Shown: in pieces, positions 24,001 through 33,000 of the stretch | Layout: each line of letters starts with the position of its first letter | How positions within the stretch are numbered: position 1 is the first letter of the stretch | NCBI RefSeq assembly: GCF_030265065.1 | Contig: NC_080410.1 | Coordinates: 41,049,398 to 41,113,397, forward strand | Direction: 5' to 3' | Source of the DNA: Corythoichthys intestinalis | Taxonomy: Eukaryota > Chordata > Actinopteri > Syngnathiformes > Syngnathidae | Length of the DNA stretch: 64,000 nt | Made by a program: the position numbers and the translations under genes | Notes under the pieces: generated by a model | Database searches by the model: none | Told to the model about the DNA's origin: nothing | What the model saw: only the letters and a program-made list of their open reading frames with translations

Positions 24001-27000
24001 TTTTGACCCATTCCTCCATGCAGATCTCCTCTAGAGCAGTGATGTTTTGGGGTTGTCGTTGGGCAACACGGACTTTCAACTCCCTCCACAGATTTTCTAT
24101 GGGGTTGAGATCTGGAAACTGGCTAGGCAACTCCAGGACCTTGAAATTAGAGGTTAGATTTTTTGTCCGAACCCGACCAGACCAGGTCTGGTCGGGCCCA
24201 CATTTTAAGCATTCACGTTCGGGTCAGGTCGGGTCGGGCCGCCATGCCGGACTACTAAATTATTAAAAAAAAAAAGAGAGCAGGCTCTCTGTATTGCGCT
24301 TTTGCTTGTGCGTGTGCACGAACGCCGTGGCACCGGCCGCTTTTTCTTCTTGTCCTCCCGCTGTACCGTTTGCGCACGGCCGAGGCGCCGCCCTCATTTT
24401 CATTTTCTCCCTCTCTGCACCGAGTGTACACAACTCATCCTCTTGGTACTTTTCCAATATCTAGCAGAAAGAAGCTAAAAACAAACTGAAGACGGATTTT
24501 ATTTTATTTCTGCACGACGACGACCAAAAAATATAACCAGTGTAAGTATAAGCCATAATATCCTGCTGTTCAAATCGCCATTTTTAGTCAGAGCCGGTCT
24601 AATTATTTCCCTTATTTCACAGTAATAAAGAGCAAGACATGAGGCGGGGGCCGCAAGTTGCCGACTGCAGTCAAGGCCAGCCCGCAGTTTAAAGCTTTTA
24701 TTTCATTTTTATTTTTTATTTTGGTATTGTTGTCGTTACAATAAAGAAAGTTATTTCAAAGCATTTGTAGTTTTATTTTATTTTTTTGCTGCTGTTCCCT
24801 CTCCTTGTCAGAGAGGCGCGTCCATGTGAGAACAATATCCCACACACTCAGAAATATGTTTAACAAACTTTCCCAGCGTTATTTCGTTGCGTGAATGCTT
24901 TGATAATTCTCAAAAAATATGTAGATTATTTAAACATTAAGAAAACTTGCGTTTTTTTCTGCCAACTCGAAGAAATGAAAATAAATTGCTGCTGCTGCGT
25001 TTTTTCCGCGTCACTCAAAAAAAAAATAAAAAAAAAAATAAATTGGGTTTTTCGGGCTCGGGCCTGCAAATCTAGTTAAGTGATCGAGCTCGGGCCGGGT
25101 CGGGCCTCAATACCAGCGGGCCGAGTCGGGTCGGGCTGGATTTTTTAGGCCCGAACTAGGCTCTACTTGAAATGCTTCTTACGAAGCCACTCCTTTGTTG
25201 CCCTGGCTGTGTATTTGGGATCATTGTCATGCTGAAAGACCCAGCCACTTCTCATCCTCAATGCCCTTGCCGATGGAAGGAGATTTTCACTCTAAATCTC
25301 TCAATTCATGGCCCGATTCATTCTTTCCTTTACACAGATCAGTCGTCCTGGTCCCTATGCAGAAAAACAGCCCCAAAGCATGACGTTTCCACCCCCATGC
25401 TTCACAGTGGGTATGGTGCAATTCAGTATTCTTTTTCCTCCAAACAGGAGAACCTGTGTTTCTACCAAAAAGTTCTATTTTGGTTTCATCTGACCGTAAC
25501 ACATTCTCTCAGTCCTCTTCTGGATCATCCAAATGCTCTCTAGCGAACCGCAGACGGGCCTGGACGTGTACTTTCTTCAGCAGGGGGACACGTGTAGCAG
25601 TGCAGGATTTGAGTCCCTGGCGGCGCATTGTGTTACTGCTAGTAGCCTTTGCTACTGTGGTCCCAGCTCTGTGTAGGTCATTCACTAGGTCCCCCCGTGT
25701 GGTTCTGGGATTTTTGCTCACCGTTCATGTTATCATTTGGACGCCACGGGGTGAGGAGGGAGTTGAAAGTCCTTGTTACCCAGCGACAGCCCCAAAACAT
25801 CACTGCTCTAGAGGAGATCTGCATGGAGGAATGGGCCAAAATACCAGCAACAGTGTCTGAAAAGCTTGTGAAGAGTTGCAGAAAACGTATGGGCTCCGTT
25901 ATTGCCAACAAAGGGTACATAACAAAGTATTGAGATGAACTTTTGGTATTGACCAAAACTTTTCCACCGTGATTTGCAAATAAATTCTTTAAAAATCAAA
26001 CAATGTGATTTTTGTGTTTTTTTTCCATATTCTGTCTCTCATGGTTGAGGTTTACCGATGTTGACAATTACAGGCCTCTCTAATATTTTCAAGTGGGAGA
26101 ACTTGCGCAATTAGTGGTTGACTAAATACTTCTTTACCCCACTGTACGTACCGAACCGAGATTTTTGTGAACCGTTACACCCCTAGTAACTAGTAATTAA
26201 ATGTCTATTTCAAGTAATCTGTGACAACACTGGTGGGCCACAACTGCACAAGTCAGGAGTTAGTAATCTGTCCTGGATAGTCAATAAAATATGGCAATCA
26301 AACAGTGAATTCCGGTGTATAGTAGATCCAAGATTTATTTATTTTTTGCTGTAAATGTATATTTGCTGGAACCTGTTGTTTTGTTCACCCTTAAATACCT
26401 GCAACATGAAGCAATTATCAGAGAATCCCAAAATTTGAAAAATAAGGTCCTAATGAAAATATTTTTCCAAATTGTTAAAAGAAAAGTCAAAATGAATATG
26501 TGTAATAAGTGCTCTGATATTTATAACCCTTGCTAAATCCTGTTTGTTTTTCTCATGGAACCTGCAGATGCATGTGTTGACTTGCATCCATCATTTTTTT
26601 TCCCAAAAAAGAATTGTCAAAATTCTGAATTGGTCCAAAATCATGAAATTTTAGGTGTATCAAATGTGATACGTTTGGCAATCAAGGGTCACCAATTTGT
26701 TGGTTTTGTGCTCTGGCTAAAGCGATCAAAGTAGAACTTTAGCACCATCTTGTGGAATTACGGTGTCAAGGCTTAGCAACCTTTGTATGAAATAATAATT
26801 GTATTTTTTAGCCAACATTAGGGGTTTTACCATTTTCTTTCTAAATTACTGCTGTATCATAATTGTTTCTTACAGTCTGTAACGCTGGTGTCGGTTTGAT
26901 GGGTCCACTGGAGGCTCACTCTTTGGACTCCATGAAGCAGATTCTGGATGTAAACCTTCTGGGTACCATCCAGACTATCAAGGTCTTCCTACCCGGGATG

Positions 27001-30000
27001 AAGGCTCAGCGTGGCGGTCATATCCTGGTGACAGGCAGCGTCGGTGGCCTTCACGGTAAGATTTGAATCCCCCAATGTCTGAGATCAGAATAATCAGAAG
27101 AATCTTCTTTTTTTTGAAGGCCTTCCCTTTAATGAGGTCTACTGCGCCAGCAAGTTTGCCATCGAGGGGGCGTGCGAGAGCTTGGCCATTCTGCTGCAAC
27201 ATTTCAACATCTAGTCAGTGTCTTATAGGAGTGGGAACCTCTGGGTAGCTCATGATACGATACAATTTGCGATGCAAAGCTCGCGAATTCCTATTGATTT
27301 CGGGTCACTTTCTGTTAATTTTGCGGCCTTTCCGGGTCCTTTCCTGTTCATTGGTTTTCTGTTGATTTTGCGGCATTTCCGGGTCTTTTCTTGTTCACCG
27401 GTCAGTTCCTGAGCATTTCTGGGTAACTTCCGATTAATTTTGGGTCAGCTTCTGTTGATTTTGTGGCATTTCTGGGTCACTTCCTGTTCATCGGTCATTT
27501 CCTATTAATTTTAGGGCATTTCCTGATAACTTCCTATTAATTTCCAGTCACTTTCTGTTGATTTTGTGTCATTTCTGCGTCTAGTCCTGTTCATCGGTCA
27601 TTTCCTGTTGATGTTTGGGCATTTCTGTGTAACTTTCTATCAATTTCGGGTCACTTTCAGTGGATTTTGAGGCATTTCAAGGTCTTTTCCTGTTGATAGG
27701 TCATTTCCTGTTTATTTTAGGGCATTTCCGCATAACTTTCTATTAATTTTGGGTCACCTTCTGTTGATTTTAGGGCATTTCCGTGTCTTTTCCTATAAAT
27801 TTTAGGTCATCTTTTGATTTTGGGGCATTTCCGGGTCACTTCCTATTAATATTGGGTCACTTTCTGTTAGGGCTGGGCGATATGGCCTTAAGTACGTATC
27901 ACGATAAATTGAGCAGATTTACCTCGATAACGATAAATGACGATAAATTCGCCCAAGCAAACTGTTATATAATTTGAAAATTTGAATCAATGCATGGAAT
28001 ACAAATTAACAGTTTCTCGTTAAATTAATTTACCAGCTTTCAATTTAACAATTGCACATGCAGTCTAAACATTAAGTATTAAAAAAAATCTTGTAAACAA
28101 TAAGAATTCTTGTGTGAACATTTATAACAGCTTGTATGACTTGAAAAATATCATCACTTGAATTTCATTAAATTCATTCCGCATTGTTATACACTAGATA
28201 GTGGCATATCTTTAGATATTTAGAATAGATACAAATACGACACATCCACCCGCCCCCCAGAAAGTATACTTAATTAAAAAATAAAATGTTTCACAAACCT
28301 TTCCTTTCTTTTATTCGGCTCAATTATTTACATCTTATGATTTTCGAAATCCTTACAGTATGCAATAAATAATATTCCTGTTCCCAAGCACTGTGCTTAC
28401 TGTACTGTAATTTTTACAAAAAATAAAAAATACATAGTTACTCCCCGTCATCTAGGACGAGCCACTTACAAGACTAGCACTGTCGTGTATTACAAATACT
28501 GCTTTGAACACATCTTCACAGACAAAAGCAATGACACAGGCTTAAAGAGGTCAACTTTAATTGTGTAAATCACACTTAATGACGACACGATCTCCTGGTT
28601 GAAATAGACGACATCCACTTAATTCTATTGAAGATATGTAATGCTGAGGCAATTTGTCAACTTTACTTTTAAAAAGAAACGTGCACTGTTTATCCAGTAG
28701 ATGGGGCTCTTGCAGTGTGTCAAACAGTGATTCAATTTAGGGCAATTGTCTTAAAAGTGGTTCATTGTTTCAGAAAGCCTCGGTTTTTCCATCCCTATCT
28801 GGAACCCGTCAAGAGTTTACTTAATGTCGGGTGAAAGTTTGGCGAAGCTAACTTGAGCCCGACTTCATCCCGTTTACTTGTAGCGTTAGCCGCTAGCGTT
28901 AGCTGCTAGCGTTAGCATGCCGGGCTTCTGTTTGATTGGCTTCCTGAAAACCATGTGACTCCAAACGTAAGCACACTGTCTGCTTTCTTAAAGGGGAATG
29001 AACATAGCCGAACAACACAGAGTCAAAGCGGGATGAAAAGACTATTTTTTCTTCTTTTATTAAATTACCGAATTTACCGACATGGTCAAAATTACGTCGG
29101 TCATCGTGAAGAATTTCGGTAACGGTAAATTTTCGGTTTACCGCCCTGCTCTACTTTCTGTTCATTTTGCAGCATTTCCTTGTCTTTTCCTGTTTGTCGG
29201 TCATTTCCTGTTCATTTTAGGGCATTTCTGGGTCACTTCCTATTAATTTGGGGTCACTTTCTGTTGATTTTGCGGCATTTTTGGGTCTTTTCCTGTTCGT
29301 CGGTCATTTTCTGTTGATTTTAGGGCATTTTTGGGTCACTTTCAATTAATTTTGGGCCACATTCTGTTAATTTTGAGGCATTTCCAGCTCACTTCCTTTT
29401 AATTCCAGGTCATTTTCTGTTGATTTTTGGGCATTTCTGAGTCACTTCCTGTTCATCGGTCATTTTCTGTTGATTTTAGAGCATTTCAGGGTAACTTCCG
29501 ATTAATTTTGGGTCAGCTTCTGTTGACTTTGTGGCATTTCTGCGTCTAGTCCTGTTCATCGGTCATTTCCTGTTGATGTTTGGGCATTTCCGTGTAACTT
29601 TCGATCATTTTTGGGTCACTTTCTATGGATTTTGAGGCATTACCAGGTCTTTTCCTGTTGATAGGTCATTTCCTGTTGATTTTAAGGCATTTCCGCATAA
29701 CTTCCTATTCATTTTGGGTCACCTTCTGTCGATTTTGGGGCATTTCCAGGTCTTTTCCTATAAATTTTAGGTCATCTTCTTTTGATTTTGGGGCATTTCC
29801 GGGTCACTTCCTATTAATTTCGGGTCACAATCTGTTGATTCTGCGGCATTTCCGGGTCCTTTCCTGTTCATCGGTTATTTCTTGTTGATTTTAGGGCACT
29901 TCCGGGTAACTTCCTATTAATTTTGGGTCACCTTCTGTTGATTTTGGGGCATTTCCTGGTCACTTCCTATTAATTTTGGGTCACTTTCTGTTGATTTTGC

Positions 30001-33000
30001 GGCATTTTCGGGTCTTTTCCTGTTCGTCGGTCATTTTCTGTTGATTTTAGGGCATTTTCGGGTCACTTCCTATTAATTTTGGGCCACATTCTGTTAATTT
30101 TGAGGCATTTCCAGGTCACTTCCTTTTAATTCCAGGTCACTTTCTGTTGATTTTCGGGCATTTCTGAGTCACTTCCTGTTCATCGGTCATTTTCTGTTGA
30201 TTTTAGGGCATTTTTGGGTCCTTTCCTGTTCATCGGTTATTTCCTGTTGATTTTAGGGCTTTTCCAGGTAATTTCCTATTAATTTTGGGTCACCTTCTGT
30301 TGATTTTGGGGTATTTCCGGGTCCTTTCCTATTAATTTTGGATCAGTTACTGTTGTTTTTGCGGCATTTCCGCATCTTTTCCTGTTCATCGGTCATATTC
30401 TGTTGATTTTAGGGCATTTCTAGGTCTTTTCCTGTTCATCGGTCATTTCGAGGGCATTTATTGGTAACTTCCTATTAATTTTAAGTCACCTTTGATTTTA
30501 GGGCATTTCTGGGAAACTTTCTATTAATTTCGGGTCACTTCCTGTTGATTTTGCGGCATTTTTGGGTCAGTTCCTATTCATTGGTTATTTCCTGTTGATT
30601 TTAGGGCATTTCCACGTGACTTCCTATTAAGTTCAGGTCACTTTCTGTTGATTTTCCTGCATTTATGGGTAACTTCCTATTAATTTCGGGTCACTTGAAT
30701 AGGAAATGACTCAAAATCAACAGGAAGTAACCTGTAAATGCCCTTAAAAGAACAGGAAGTGACCCGTAAAGCCACAAAAGAATGTCTGTGAATGCTCTGG
30801 TTTCAGTGTCATTGACATCACTTGACGCCTACTCCAACCAAAATGAATTGGATGTCTGGCACAGTCCATGGCAGCCGTTGAGCTAACATAGATGGAAGAT
30901 TTTGGGCGCTTTAAAACATTTATTTTTTATTTTTTTTAATAGTGACACCTTCACCTTTTTAAAACGATATATATCGATTCTTGGTAGGAGCATATCGATA
31001 ACCTTTTGTGCTACAGAGTATCGCGATATTTCACCTTTTCGATATATTGTCAGACCTCTAGTGTCCTGAACGTTTTGCATTGTCAAGTCGTTGATTAACA
31101 TCTACGCTTCAGTGTTAGTATTATAGAGTGCGGCCCGGTCAACACGGACTTCCTGGTCAATCTGAAGAAGGCAGAGCTCGGCGACTCGTCCCTGCAACAC
31201 GTGGACGCGCACACGTTGGGCCTATATGAGCGATATCTGCAGCATTGCAGTTACGTCTTCCAGAACGCGGCGCAAGACACAGAGGATATCGTAAAGGTAG
31301 AGAGTTATTTTGTTGATTCAAAGCCAAATGGTCTGTGTTAAGAGTGGGAACCTCTTGGTACCTCACAATACGATACAATTTGCGATAAAAAGCTAATGAT
31401 AACGATGATCTGACGATATGGCAATACAACGATTAACGATATATTGGTCAGGAAATCATTCTAGGATATTCTACAAACAACAAATTAACAGAAAAACAAG
31501 CTTCTAGTGTGAATTGGAATTAGGTTATCACTAGTAGACGTCCAATCTATTTGAACTGGGGGGAATGTTCATTCGCTGCCATCCCTCCCACTTCAAACAG
31601 ATTGAACGTCTATGGCTGTCAGTGGCAGTCAATGGCAGGCAATTAGGTATTTTTGGGCCATTTAAGGTCTCACTGGAACAGCACCAAACAAAAGTTCCAG
31701 TATCATTACCTTGTCCAATGCAGATTCTTGACTCTTGACACCTTGTCCAATGCAGATTCTTGACTCTTGACAAGGTGATGATGCTGGAACTTTTGTTTGG
31801 TGCCGTTCCAGTGAGATTTACAAAGATGATTGCCTGAAGAAGACATCAAAATTCCCTCAGTCCTTGATGATATGGGGCTGCATGTCCGGCAAAGGCACTG
31901 ATGAGATGGCTGTGGTTAAATCTTCAATAAATGCACAAGTTTACATTGAAATTTTAGACAGCTCTCTTATCTCTTCAATTGAAAGTATGTTCGTCATTTT
32001 CCAAGACGACAATGCATCATGCCACAGAGCTAAAACTGTTAAAGCATTCCTTGGAGAAAGACTCATCCAGTCAATGCCATGGCCTGCAAATAGCCCAGAT
32101 CCCAACCTTATTGATAAGCTGTGGTGGTCCACAGCAAGGCTCTGGCCTGCATGGATGATCTGGCAACTGCAATCAAAGAGAGTTGGCACCAAATTGATGA
32201 AGAATACTCATTAAAGAGCATACGACAGGAGAAAAAGTCTTAAATAGCATTATTATGTGAATTAGAATCATATTTTGAGACGATTCGACTATATACAACA
32301 ATTTAGCAAAGCGCAGATGACGAGAAATTAGTCTTTTAATCTGCCGGTTAGCCACGCCTACCATTATAGGGCTGCATCGTCTCCAGCAGGTGGATGACGT
32401 CAGCGGGAGACTGGGCTCATCGGTTTTACTATTCAGCCCATTGAGTGGGAATTATTCAGAACGAGATAAACGCAATGAAGAGAGCCGCAAAATGTAATTG
32501 TTTCAGTCTCTCTACTCCAATATTTTTACAGGATATTCTTTTCATCCAAGTATTTTTCCCCAATATCTAAATAAATGGCTTGAGAAGAACCAGTCAGCCC
32601 GTCGAGGGGGAACTATTCACAACGAGGAAAACGCGACGAAGAGAGCTGTAAAATGTCATTGTTTCCGTCTCTTTACTTCAATATTTTTACAGGATATTCT
32701 TTTTGTCCAAGTATTTTCCCCAACTGCTAAATAAATGGCATGGTCATGACAAATAACAGTCTTGTGCTGAATGGAATATGAAATCATCAAAATGCCCTTA
32801 TTCAGGATGACGTGGCAAAATTACTCCATAATGGTCAAAACTGTCGACTTCGCCTTTACTGTCGCACCTCCCGAACGATATTTTATGACACCTAAATCGG
32901 ACATATGTCATTTCCTTTCCCCGGCTTCGGAGAATGTAAATAAACCAAGAGGCGTGACAGCTAACCGACATGCTAACCCGAACCGAGTGATGTTTCAAAG

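Noticed and set aside
25172-25543. 123-codon + strand frame in the Tc1 region
   Set aside because: It is antisense to the Tc1 transposase, which reads on the - strand here ([15 protein letters not shown]).
29625-29888. 87-codon open frame with [15 protein letters not shown] repeats
   Set aside because: It is a translation of the 50-bp minisatellite, with no start context or splice sites and no family.
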